DNA of 64,000 nt, from the NCBI GenBank assembly GCA_004005435.1, contig RZWH01000003.1, positions 708,943-772,942 of the forward strand, written 5' to 3'. Below, one piece after another: positions 47,800 to 55,475 of this stretch (within the stretch, counting starts at the first letter, position 1; each line of letters opens with the position of its first letter). Made by a program: the position numbers and the translations under genes. The notes under the pieces are model-generated. The model saw only the letters and a program-made list of their open reading frames with translations, was not told the DNA's origin and searched no databases. This DNA comes from Rhodobacteraceae bacterium CCMM004. GTDB lineage: Bacteria; Pseudomonadota; Alphaproteobacteria; Rhodobacterales; Rhodobacteraceae.

Positions 47800-48555
47800 T
47801 CACAACAACCTAATTGCGGCCTCAAGGTCTTGAGGCTCTACAAAAGCCATATCCTTGAGTGCAAGAGTCTCATTCTTGGAATTAATAACCGCTGCAAGAT
47901 TAGAATAGATTACCTCGGACAAAGAACCTCCCGAACTGCGAAGTCTGTTCACAATACTGTCCGTTGCAAAGATAGCTGTCTTTTCTCGCCTTGTTCGACT
48001 CTTACTTCTTGAAACTCTCTTCGCAAGGAGTCGAAGTGCCGTCTCCCTAAGCGATTTTCTTTGATCTTCGTTGAGCGCGCTGGGCAAATAGTCAGCAAAG
48101 TCAAGAAAATCATCGAACTTCTTCGCTCTGGTTGCAGCCGATACTAGATAAGTCACTATATGCTGGGTTCTCCCAAACTCCGAAATCATTCGCCTTAGCA
48201 ATTCTCGTCTTTGCTCTGATCCGGGCGCGCTCTCAACGCCCTGCATCTGCAATACGATTGGAACAGCTTCGACTTCAATCCACTCAATCAATGCCCCTTC
48301 AAATTTTGTGGAATCGTCGATCTTTGTATTCTCGTTTCGTATGCAATGCCTCAAATCGGAATGTGAAAAGTCATATCCCCTCAAGTCTGCGCCGCAAAAA
48401 TTTAGGTAGCGGAGGTCCGAATCCCTAAAGTCTTTGGAAGGGTCTAGCCCCGAAAGTTCGACCAGCAGGTCAAAGCGTGGATTTCGTCCGCCAAGTACTC
48501 GGTCAATCGCATCCTTTTCGTCAGCAGTCAGCATATCGTCTAAGAGCCGATTCAT
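47800..48555 (-). CDS. accessory cassette protein with pentapeptide-like repeats
   Basis: The 251-residue protein has an N-terminal segment (about 40-80) with a pentapeptide-repeat rhythm: DFRDSDLRYLNFCGADLRGYDFSHSDLR. An all-alpha, basic C-terminal region follows (about 110-251, with AKRVSRSKSRTRREKTAIFA). Codon use is much more AT-rich than the neighbouring packaging genes. It overlaps the upstream partner gene by 4 bp (ATGA), so the two form a unit. Accessory pairs inserted in satellites are often anti-phage systems; that role is inference. Confidence 0.62.
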   Translation of the reverse strand: MNRLLDDMLTADEKDAIDRVLGGRNPRFDLLVELSGLDPSKDFRDSDLRYLNFCGADLRGYDFSHSDLRHCIRNENTKIDDSTKFEGALIEWIEVEAVPIVLQMQGVESAPGSEQRRELLRRMISEFGRTQHIVTYLVSAATRAKKFDDFLDFADYLPSALNEDQRKSLRETALRLLAKRVSRSKSRTRREKTAIFATDSIVNRLRSSGGSLSEVIYSNLAAVINSKNETLALKDMAFVEPQDLEAAIRLL

Positions 48556-49340
48556 TCCTCTGAAATCTCGCCTCGTGAAACAACAACAACAGGCGAATTA
48601 TGATTTGAGCTTTGAGAAGCCGCTTCCCGTTGGATTGCTTTCTTCAGAATTTGGGAAACAATCGCATCCTTATTTTGAAACTCACTTAATGCGCGGCTTA
48701 GTTTATTACCTCCCTTTCGAGAAACTCTGAGACTCCGCTTAGAAACCTGAACTTCGCCAATTATCTCCAAGCGGTTCCCCCCTTTCTTTCTCCTAACCCT
48801 ACAGAGTCTTTCGCCAGGTATCGCGGTTCCCTCCAAAGACGAACTCTCGTCTTTGGCTGCTGACTTCGAGCCAATCTCCCAACTTTCATTTGGTCGTGCA
48901 GACACTGGTAGATATGTTTTCTTATGGGAAAGTTTCTGTTTCATTGTCCCAGTGACACGCGCCTCTCCACCGATGGTCAACCCACCTTTTTCGAGGTTTT
49001 CAATACTTGCGCCCACTTGGGACCCTAGTGCGGTAGTGGACTCATACTCGTTTTCCTCTACCACTGGCTCGAAAACATTCTCACCGTAAGAGTCACCTAG
49101 TGTAGTCTCACAGCCTTCAAGCGACAAGCGCAACGCTGCAAGCATTACGCCAACTTCATACTCCCGTTTCTCGTGTTCAAAATTCATCTTCCCAAATCTC
49201 AAACGGCAATTGATATCGAATGCACCGTCAACCTCAATTATTTCAAGGCGCAACTCTGACATTTCTGTCAATGGGTTGCGTGAGTCTGTTTTGAATTCAT
49301 TGCCCAATTGAAGGTCGCCTTCTTTCATCGAACGCGTCAT
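48552..49340 (-). CDS. accessory cassette protein, beta-rich N terminus
   Basis: The 262-residue protein has an N-terminal beta-rich part (LRLEIIEVDGAFDINCRLRFG, then EKREYEVGVMLAALRLSLEG), a central acidic linker (EPVVEENEYESTTALG) and a strongly basic C-terminal third (RVRRKKGGNRLEIIG, KRSLRVSRKGGNKLSRAL). It lacks a signal peptide or membrane helix. No family recognised. It starts 7 bp after a 15-nt perfect palindrome and is coupled to the next gene. AT-rich codon use marks recent acquisition relative to terL. Confidence 0.6.
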   Translation of the reverse strand: MTRSMKEGDLQLGNEFKTDSRNPLTEMSELRLEIIEVDGAFDINCRLRFGKMNFEHEKREYEVGVMLAALRLSLEGCETTLGDSYGENVFEPVVEENEYESTTALGSQVGASIENLEKGGLTIGGEARVTGTMKQKLSHKKTYLPVSARPNESWEIGSKSAAKDESSSLEGTAIPGERLCRVRRKKGGNRLEIIGEVQVSKRSLRVSRKGGNKLSRALSEFQNKDAIVSQILKKAIQREAASQSSNHNSPVVVVSRGEISEE

Positions 49341-49347
49341 GTCGCAA

Positions 49348-49362
49348 AAGTTAGTCTAACTT
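49348..49362. promoter_or_regulatory. 15-nt perfect palindrome ahead of the accessory cassette
   Basis: AAGTTAG-T-CTAACTT ends 7 bp from the start codon of the first cassette gene, inside the 40-bp gap after terL. A TATGCT hexamer lies about 9 bp further upstream on the minus strand and could be a -10 box. This suggests the cassette has its own repressible promoter. Confidence 0.5.
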
Positions 49363-49380
49363 GGTTGAGCATACAATCTC

Positions 49381-51147
49381 TCAATGCTTATGCGTCTCGA
49401 TCCACTTTGACCGAAGCACCGTAGGTGGCTTCTTTAGTGCGGCCTGAGAGGCAAGTTCCTTGGCACGTTGATCGGGCCTCATCCCAATCAGCGTCTGCAC
49501 CGCAAGCGCGTAGACTGTCGCGTCCAGTGTCTCTGCCCTCTTGCCGGGGATCCTCTCGAACCGGGCAACGGGCTGCCCACGCACGTAGCGCACAACGCGG
49601 CGTTCGCTGGTCAGCATCTCAAAGTACGGTGCGTCCAGTGCCTCTGAGAAGCGGATGCCCTGCGACCGTTCGATGCGCGTGAACAGGTGCGACTTCACGG
49701 AGTCTGAGCCGACCAGCCAAAGAAGCTGCCCCTTCGATCCCGACTTCTGGATCAGGGGGCGCGAGAATCCCGATACACCTTTGATGCTGACAACACGTCG
49801 CCCGAAACGTGGACGCGAGAAAGTGTGAACCAGGCCCGTATGACCCCCGTCCCCGCTATCGACGGCGCAAGCGTCAATCGCGATGATGCCGCCAAGCGGA
49901 TGCGTCCAGCGCTGTTTCAGGTGCGCGTCTAGGTCCAGCCACACTGCGTCGCCGTCGATTGGTCCCCAGAAAACGCTGTGATCCAGAACAAACCACTCGC
50001 TTTCCGAGTGGCCGACTATGACAGCTTCCAGCCTGTCGTCTTGGCAATCGACGCCGCATGTCAGCCAAAGGACGTCTTCCGGCAGGGCTTGGAGCGTGAA
50101 GGCTTCGCGACGGCTGAACAGTTCATGTTCATCCAGGTCGTCACCTTCGGTCTTCCAAGGTTCGCCCAGAACCGTGTTGGTGAAAACCTGCAAGGTTTCA
50201 GGGCTTCGTTTCGCCGCAAGGAACTCCGCCGCCAGCTTGCCCCACCGGGCGTTGTGGTGAGGCGAAATTAGCGCGTTGACCTTGAATCCGGCGTGATCGG
50301 AAACGCTAGGTTCGGTCGCGACCCAACGGCCATTCGCCACCATCTGCGGTTTGAACCGTTCTTCGACAACGCACCCGTTCTTCGGACAGACCCAATGCGC
50401 AGACTGCGGTTCGCCGTCGTTCCACCGAATGTCCCTCCATGCGACTTCGCTGAAATCGCCGCAGGACGCGCATTGCACTTCATAGACCCGTTTATCCGAT
50501 TGGTCATAAAGGCGGGTGATCGGCCCGAAATCGAAGACCGGCGTGGAACCTGCCAGAATGAGCCGGTCGCGATAGGTCTGCGTTCGCATGATGGCGAGGT
50601 CCACCGGATTGCCTTCGGCTGTCACCTCGAACCCGTCGATTTCGTCCATAAGCAGAATCTTCGACGTCAGGCGTCGCAGCGAACGTGGCGACCGTGCCGC
50701 CCGGAATTTGAGATTCCCGCCGGAAAACCTCTTGTCCAGAAGTGTGCTGCGGCCCGTGTCGTCGTTTTCGTCGGATAGGAGTCCGCGTAATGCAGGGGAA
50801 TTCTCGAATAGCTGTTCCACGTCCACGGCGTAGTCACGCGCGTCGTCGGACGTCGGCTGCACAACCAATATGTTGCTGGGGTCGTTGGCACACTTCGCCC
50901 CGATCAATGCCGACAGGAACTGCGTGTAGCCAATCCGCGCCGACTTGATGACGCTGACTCGTTCGATTGCGGGGTCGTCCGCCGCGTCCGCGATCCCGTT
51001 CATGTAGGGCCACAAGCGCATTCGGCCCGGCGTCGCGCTCGCGGTCTGCGGCAGAAAGATGTTGCCTTCGATCCAGTCGGCTAAGGGCATGTTGAGCGGT
51101 GGCCGCAGGGCTTGCAGAGCGTTTCGCTTGACGATCTCAATTCCCAT
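49381..51147 (-). CDS. terL: terminase large subunit, GpA family
   Basis: The 588-residue packaging ATPase/nuclease has the GpA-type ATPase motif VSVIKSARIGYTQFLSALIG, the Walker B ILLMDEIDGF, a CxxC pair (CASCG and WVCPKNGC) and C-terminal nuclease acidic residues in LTCGVDCQDDRLEAVIVG and IIAIDACAVDSGDGG. I chose the ATG at 51,147 because GGAGG lies five bases upstream; it overlaps the small subunit gene by 11 bp. Confidence 0.94.
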   Translation of the reverse strand: MGIEIVKRNALQALRPPLNMPLADWIEGNIFLPQTASATPGRMRLWPYMNGIADAADDPAIERVSVIKSARIGYTQFLSALIGAKCANDPSNILVVQPTSDDARDYAVDVEQLFENSPALRGLLSDENDDTGRSTLLDKRFSGGNLKFRAARSPRSLRRLTSKILLMDEIDGFEVTAEGNPVDLAIMRTQTYRDRLILAGSTPVFDFGPITRLYDQSDKRVYEVQCASCGDFSEVAWRDIRWNDGEPQSAHWVCPKNGCVVEERFKPQMVANGRWVATEPSVSDHAGFKVNALISPHHNARWGKLAAEFLAAKRSPETLQVFTNTVLGEPWKTEGDDLDEHELFSRREAFTLQALPEDVLWLTCGVDCQDDRLEAVIVGHSESEWFVLDHSVFWGPIDGDAVWLDLDAHLKQRWTHPLGGIIAIDACAVDSGDGGHTGLVHTFSRPRFGRRVVSIKGVSGFSRPLIQKSGSKGQLLWLVGSDSVKSHLFTRIERSQGIRFSEALDAPYFEMLTSERRVVRYVRGQPVARFERIPGKRAETLDATVYALAVQTLIGMRPDQRAKELASQAALKKPPTVLRSKWIETHKH

Positions 51148-51700
51148 CCGTGCCTCCATCGGCCAGTGCTTCAAGAGCCGCCCTTATCTCGCTAGAGAGC
51201 GTCTCCACGTCATGGGCGGTCAGGTGCGGCAGTGCAGCCCCTACGCGGCTGGGAACGGCCAGGAGCGCCGCCCTGACGTCCCTGAGGGTGTTTGCCCATT
51301 CGCGCTCGACTTGGCCGCTGTCGAGCAAGTGCCCGGCGTCTCTGTCCGCGATCAATGCGGCCCGTCTGGCCTGTGCCTGTGTCAGTTCCAGCTTGGCGCG
51401 CCGCTGGTCTTCGTTGAGCGTCCGTTCATCCCGCCCCGCCGCCTTTTCGCGCAAGTGCGCCAAGTACGATTGGACGGTGACGGCGAAGTCCCATTTGCCG
51501 TATTCTACCGTCTGGACAACGCCGTTCGATTTCAGGTCCGTCAGGACTTGCCGCGACACGCCAAGGAACCGCATCAACTCGCCAGACGTCACAGTGTCAG
51601 GGATTGCCGACGGCGACTGCGGTGCGGGCGATGCATGGCGACGGGGGCGTTCAACTGGCCCCAGCGGCGGTGGCGACGGATAGGTCAAAGTTGCTGACAT
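51137..51700 (-). CDS. terS: terminase small subunit, Nu1-like
   Basis: The 187-residue protein has a Pro-rich N terminus, a DNA-binding HTH (VTSGELMRFLGVSRQVLTDL) with its wing NGVVQTVEYGKWDFAVTVQSYL, and a helical oligomerisation region (EDQRRAKLELTQAQARRAAL). TerS recognises the packaging site on the element DNA. Tandem repeats 90-135 bp upstream of its start are candidates for that site or for its control. Confidence 0.85.
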   Translation of the reverse strand: MSATLTYPSPPPLGPVERPRRHASPAPQSPSAIPDTVTSGELMRFLGVSRQVLTDLKSNGVVQTVEYGKWDFAVTVQSYLAHLREKAAGRDERTLNEDQRRAKLELTQAQARRAALIADRDAGHLLDSGQVEREWANTLRDVRAALLAVPSRVGAALPHLTAHDVETLSSEIRAALEALADGGTDGN

Positions 51701-51790
51701 AGTTTCAGCCCTATTTGAGAATTGTTTGCAAGTAGCGAAACATCGCGGCTCCGCGACCCCGCATCACGTCCGCGTTGGGAAGGACCCATG

Positions 51791-51837
51791 GGGTTGAACC
51801 AGTCGCACTTTGACCGGGTTGACCCAATCACACTTCG
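51791..51837. repeat. 22-bp tandem repeat between primase-polymerase and terS
   Basis: Two copies with period 25 are seen: GGGTTGAACCAGTCGCACTT(TG) at 51,791-51,812 and GGGTTGACCCAATCACACTT(CG) at 51,816-51,837, with 18 of 22 positions identical. They are the only evident structure in the 228-bp gap upstream of terS. Possible roles are operator, or packaging-site repeats. Confidence 0.6.
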
Positions 51838-51928
51838 CATTTGAAGCCTTCGACTATTGGTCGGTCTATCTCGTTCCATTTGCTCTACCTTTACTGCCTC
51901 TTTCGATGGACCGGACAACGGACACCCC

Positions 51929-54043
51929 CTAAGGGGTGTGTCCGTGTCTGTCCGGCTGTGGTCCCCTTGGACATTTTCCTTTGTCCAGCCGTTGTCCGGC
52001 ATGTCCGGTTCCAAGTGCCGCCTGCAAAACATCCAATGGAATGAGGGGCTTAATCTTTCCGGTCGCCGTGCAAACGGACAAAACCCCATGTCCGGCCAAA
52101 GCGTCACGACACCTCTTGAACGCCTTGTCGCGGGTGTCCTTTTTGTCCGAACCGGACAAAGCCCGCGATTGATCCAGTTCAACTTTGAGGGCCTTTTCTT
52201 CCACTTCGGTTCCGCCTTCGCGTTCGAGGGTGGAACACACGACACCCATAAATGCGCGCTCCTTTGCGTTGCGCGGGCCGATGTCACAGAAGTCGTCCAG
52301 GATCGGGCGGCACAACGCCGCCGTGACAAGTTCACCGTCTTCGTCCTCGCCAAGTTCTGCGCCCTGAATCTCGAACTGAATTTCAAAGTCGCAGGGACCA
52401 TTGCGGTTCTTCGACAGGTTGCCACTGACCTTTGTGCCGTTCCGGGTGAGCGCAAGCGACACGTCCAAAGCGCCGTTTAGAATGCTATGCCCACGGGGCA
52501 AGCCATCGCCCGCCTTCGTGTCGTGGTGGATCAGCACGACAGCTGCGCCCCATTTGGTGAGGTGCCGTGCCACTTTCACGACGCGCCCCATGTTGGCGGC
52601 GTCATTTTCTTCAAGTCCTGGGAACGCCATGGCAAGGGTGTCGAGAAAGATCAGCGACGGGCGCTGTTCCTTCACTGCCGCGACAAGCGCTGCAAGATCG
52701 GGCGATTCCTTGGCCAAAAGGTCGGAAACACCCGCAACCACTTGGAAGGCGGCAGCATCGCCGTATTCGTCGCGCAGCGCGGCGACCCGCATCTGCAACC
52801 CGGTTTCATCCTCAGCCGCAACATAGAAGACACCACCCTGTCTTGTGCGCTGTCCAAAGGCGTCTCTCCCCTGCGCGACCATGTATCCTAGAAGCGGTGC
52901 GATTGCGGACTTGCCAGCGCCGGGGGCACCCACAACGGTCGCCAAGTCGCGAGGTGCCAACAGCCCTTTGACAACGTAGCCCCGCTTTGGCGCGGTGGCA
53001 CACTGGTCAGGCGAGATGAAGCGCAGCATGGATGGTGTCACAGGGTCCGGCGACGCCAGGTCGAGTGAACCGATTGCGGGCAGATCGTCAAAGTCATCGT
53101 CCCGCACGTCGAAAGCGGGCCACCAGCCAGCCTTGTAGGCTAGATCAAGGATCGTGCCGATTGTGACAGGCTTGGCCCGGCTCTTGCCGAAACTTTTCCA
53201 CGTCCGCTTCTGGTCGCGTAGATTGAACTTGGCGCTTTGCTCGGACCATTCACACCAAATTTCGAACCCGTCTTCATTCCCGTCAAACTCATGATGAAGC
53301 GCAGCACCGACACGCAGCCAAGTGTGGCGTCCGTCAAAATCGTCAACAAAGCTTAGGGCCGACTGGATGCGGGCCAGATCGACCGGTTCGCGCGGTGGTT
53401 TGCCTAAAAGTTCGTCCAGCGGATCACGCTCAGGTTCCGCTTTTTGCAGCCGTGATGCGTCCACCGATGCCGCGAAGCCAAGACTGAGCAAAGGCACGTC
53501 CGGTTCGCGTTCCCAGCGGTAAATGCCTCCACTTGGATGTGTACTGCCAGCGGCAACGACATAACCGCCCTGTCCCTTGATTTCGATTTCCCACGCGGGT
53601 TTGCCGTCGGCTGTTTCCCGGTCGCTACGGGCCAGCTTGGCGCTGCCGAGGGGGTGCGGCGTGAACACTAGGATATGCCGCCCGGTGCCGCTGCCAGAGA
53701 TGGCGATTGGATGCTCTGTGTAGTTCGGCAAGATGAGGGCCAGCGTCGCGTAGGCTTCCGCCTCGGAAGCAGGGTCTCTTATGTCCAGATCAATCCAGGC
53801 TGCGTAACCCGCCGGTGTCTTGTCGCCACCACGCAACCCAACGTTCTCACCGGGCCTATGCGCTGCGGCAAAGCTGTCGAAGTCGTAGCCGCGCGTCTGC
53901 CAGCCTTTCTCAATTGCTCCCTTCTCACGCACTGCAACGCGGACTGGGCCAATGCCCAATTCGACCAGATTCTTGCATTCTGCCAGAGGGTTAGGGCTGC
54001 ATTTTCCTTGCCCATTGGGGCTGCTTTTGGTATTGCTGCTCAT
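51929..54043 (-). CDS. primase-polymerase/RepA-like helicase fusion, replication protein of the element
   Basis: The 704-residue protein has an N-terminal bifunctional primase-polymerase domain (about 20-190) with NVGLRGG, the metal-binding AAWIDLDI (D85, D87) and GYVVAAGSTHPSGGIYRW. A PriCT-like region follows (about 230-305), then a RecA-fold helicase with Walker A GAPGAGKS (372-379) and Walker B LIFLDTLAMAFPG. AAAGGA lies eight bases before the ATG. Such proteins prime and unwind replication of plasmids, phages and satellites. It is the first gene of the minus-strand array from the right end. Confidence 0.9.
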   Translation of the reverse strand: MSSNTKSSPNGQGKCSPNPLAECKNLVELGIGPVRVAVREKGAIEKGWQTRGYDFDSFAAAHRPGENVGLRGGDKTPAGYAAWIDLDIRDPASEAEAYATLALILPNYTEHPIAISGSGTGRHILVFTPHPLGSAKLARSDRETADGKPAWEIEIKGQGGYVVAAGSTHPSGGIYRWEREPDVPLLSLGFAASVDASRLQKAEPERDPLDELLGKPPREPVDLARIQSALSFVDDFDGRHTWLRVGAALHHEFDGNEDGFEIWCEWSEQSAKFNLRDQKRTWKSFGKSRAKPVTIGTILDLAYKAGWWPAFDVRDDDFDDLPAIGSLDLASPDPVTPSMLRFISPDQCATAPKRGYVVKGLLAPRDLATVVGAPGAGKSAIAPLLGYMVAQGRDAFGQRTRQGGVFYVAAEDETGLQMRVAALRDEYGDAAAFQVVAGVSDLLAKESPDLAALVAAVKEQRPSLIFLDTLAMAFPGLEENDAANMGRVVKVARHLTKWGAAVVLIHHDTKAGDGLPRGHSILNGALDVSLALTRNGTKVSGNLSKNRNGPCDFEIQFEIQGAELGEDEDGELVTAALCRPILDDFCDIGPRNAKERAFMGVVCSTLEREGGTEVEEKALKVELDQSRALSGSDKKDTRDKAFKRCRDALAGHGVLSVCTATGKIKPLIPLDVLQAALGTGHAGQRLDKGKCPRGPQPDRHGHTP

Positions 54044-54085
54044 GTCGATTTTCCTTTCACGCTATCGACGCACTTCCTCACTCAG

Positions 54086-54131
54086 CCCCGTTCCGATTCC
54101 ATCTCGGGACGGGGTTTCTCTTTTCTTTCGC
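54086..54131 (+). terminator. plus-strand terminator-like hairpin
   Basis: CCCCGTTCCGA (54,086-54,096) pairs with TCGGGACGGGG (54,104-54,114) with one G-U pair, followed by a T-rich tract. The orientation is plus, yet no plus-strand gene lies just upstream. It may block incoming transcription at the element end. Confidence 0.4.
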
Positions 54132-54221
54132 CATGTTTTGGTAGGTCGAAGACGTGAGCCTGATACTTCGTCGGCTCGCCCTAAAGGATAGCGGAATCGT
54201 ACCGGCCAATCCACTGAAATG

Positions 54222-54278
54222 GTGGGACAAAAATCCTGAAAAACCCTGTAAAACTGTGAAGCGAATCGAGTGTCCCAC
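54222..54278. promoter_or_regulatory. probable integrase arm-type sites, right end
   Basis: GTGGGACA (54,222-54,229) and TGTCCCAC (54,271-54,278) lie 87 and 38 bp inside the right att core, mirroring the pair at the left end. Confidence 0.6.
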
Positions 54279-54315
54279 TCTCCGCAAGTCACTGAATACA
54301 ATGCGAAAGTGCAGC

Positions 54316-54334
54316 CCCCTACGGGCTGCCACTT
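54316..54334. repeat. attR core
   Basis: This is an exact 19-bp copy of the tRNA-Glu 3' end (CCCCTACGGGCTGCCACTT) without the rest of the tRNA. It also sits in a hairpin (GCAGCCC with GGGCTGC, 54,311-54,329). More accessory DNA follows, so a second element may be integrated in tandem. Confidence 0.82.
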
Positions 54335-54416
54335 TCTCCTGTAAGTGATTGAAATTACAGAGAGAAACGGGACGGCGGCATCTCGTTATACCTTTCCTTA
54401 TACGCATGGCTGAAAT

Positions 54417-54815
54417 CTACCGGCTTGAGATTCCCCATGTCTCATCGTCCATCGGCCAATCGGGATCAAGATCAACGCCAGCCGGTGCATCGCCATCGAA
54501 GTAAACGCCGTTGTGTCCGCCTACCTTGCGCCCTGCATCAGCTATCGCCCACTGTAGATCGGGCACCCACAGGCCATCGCGGACAGTGACGCTATAGACA
54601 GCGCAAGCCTTAGAGTCGCACCAAATGGTTTCAAGACGCCGCTTCATGACCGGTGTGAACGCTTCCACAATGCGCATCATTGCGGCAGTCTCGGCTACAG
54701 TGTCATAGGTGCTGGACAGAAGGCTGCCCTTGTCTGTCATGGACGGGATAACGATGAAGCGACCATCTTTTTCGCACAAGAAAGAATAATATCGTCCTTC
54801 TTTGTGACAAACCAC
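54417..54815 (-). CDS. hypothetical protein
   Basis: The frame encodes FQVVCHKEGRYYSFLCEKDGR, then a helical segment (ETAAMMRIVEAFTPVMKRRLE) and an acidic end (DLDPDWPMDDETWGISSR). The start is uncertain. The GTG at 54,815 is used here; an upstream ATG at 54,890 would overlap the start codon of the divergent plus-strand gene. No family recognised. Confidence 0.5.
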   Translation of the reverse strand: MVCHKEGRYYSFLCEKDGRFIVIPSMTDKGSLLSSTYDTVAETAAMMRIVEAFTPVMKRRLETIWCDSKACAVYSVTVRDGLWVPDLQWAIADAGRKVGGHNGVYFDGDAPAGVDLDPDWPMDDETWGISSR

Positions 54816-54888
54816 TTGGAATTTGCGCTTCTCAGCAGAATTCTGGCGTAGAGTTATGACACTGGTAGGCTTTGGCAAGGAGGAGAAC

Positions 54889-55050
54889 ATGCCGACGTAC
54901 TCCGTAGAATACAAAGACAAGGATGGAAACACAAAATACAAGTCGATATCCGCCGAATCTGAGGAAGACGCGAAAACCTCTTTTTGGCGCACGATGGGAA
55001 GAATTGCGTCAGCTATTACGATTTTGTCCATCTTCTTACCAAAACATTAG
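54889..55050 (+). CDS. 53-residue protein with C-terminal membrane helix
   Basis: A perfect AAGGAGG lies five bases before the ATG. The product begins MPTYSVEYKDKDGNTKYKSI, has an acidic stretch (SAESEEDAKTSF) and ends in a hydrophobic segment (IASAITILSIFLP). The stop codon TAG is part of the AGGAG used by the following gene, so the two are coupled. No family recognised. Confidence 0.68.
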   Translation: MPTYSVEYKDKDGNTKYKSISAESEEDAKTSFWRTMGRIASAITILSIFLPKH

Positions 55051-55061
55051 GAGCAAAGCAG

Positions 55062-55475
55062 ATGCCGCGTAGAGGAACATTCACTCTTGAGACTGCGTCT
55101 GGCGAAATTGAATTTCGTGACGCTTACCATACATCAGACATCGACGATTTTGTTAACCTTGTTGAAAATGACAAATTCCCTATTGTCTTGGGCGGGAAGG
55201 CCGCAAAAATGTTTCTGAGAGTGCATGACCATCGACGGGAACAAGGATTATTTGGCCCCTTGATGGGAGGTTTGTCAAAAATATTGTCGCTAGGGAGTGA
55301 CCGAAAGTCCTCGTTGGGCGGTATTGCAAATAAGATGTCAAGCCATTTGCTCAGCGACGATTTTAACTTCGATGAAGATCAGTTGGCGTTTGTTTCAGCG
55401 TGTGATTCTGTGATGCAAAGCTGTGAGTTTCATTACTTTGGTGATCGTACTGGAGTTGTGATGGCGGAAAGATAG
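55062..55475 (+). CDS. hypothetical protein coupled to the 53-residue gene
   Basis: The 137-residue protein starts MPRRGTFTLETASGEIEFRD at 55,062, eight bases after TTAGGAG. The middle is Gly/Ser-rich (GPLMGGLSKILSLGSDRKSS) and the end is acidic. The AT-rich codon use matches its partner and differs from the core genome. No family recognised. Confidence 0.62.
   Translation: MPRRGTFTLETASGEIEFRDAYHTSDIDDFVNLVENDKFPIVLGGKAAKMFLRVHDHRREQGLFGPLMGGLSKILSLGSDRKSSLGGIANKMSSHLLSDDFNFDEDQLAFVSACDSVMQSCEFHYFGDRTGVVMAER

Larger units (their letters stand above)
41683..54334. mobile_element. integrated capsid-forming phage satellite (cfPICI-like), about 12.65 kb
   Basis: The element is bounded by 19-bp direct repeats and carries on the minus strand primase-polymerase, terS, terL, an accessory pair, a putative regulator, portal, protease-capsid fusion, gpW-like connector, DUF2190 decoration protein, alpA-like regulator and integrase. 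One small gene is on the plus strand. There are no tail, baseplate, holin or lysin genes. This compact set matches capsid-forming phage-inducible chromosomal islands, which build and fill their own heads and take tails from a helper phage. A prophage that lost its tail genes is the alternative, but intact replication, packaging and matched ends argue against simple decay. Confidence 0.8.

Noticed and set aside
43103..51700. Capsid, portal and terminase genes as a gene transfer agent
   Set aside because: Rhodobacteraceae gene transfer agents have a longer head-tail cluster and no integrase or att sites. Here int, an AlpA-like gene, att repeats and a replication gene are present and tail genes are absent.
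54311..54334. A second tRNA-Glu gene at the right att site
   Set aside because: Only the last part of the tRNA is present. There is no acceptor 5' strand, D-arm or anticodon arm, so it is an att copy.
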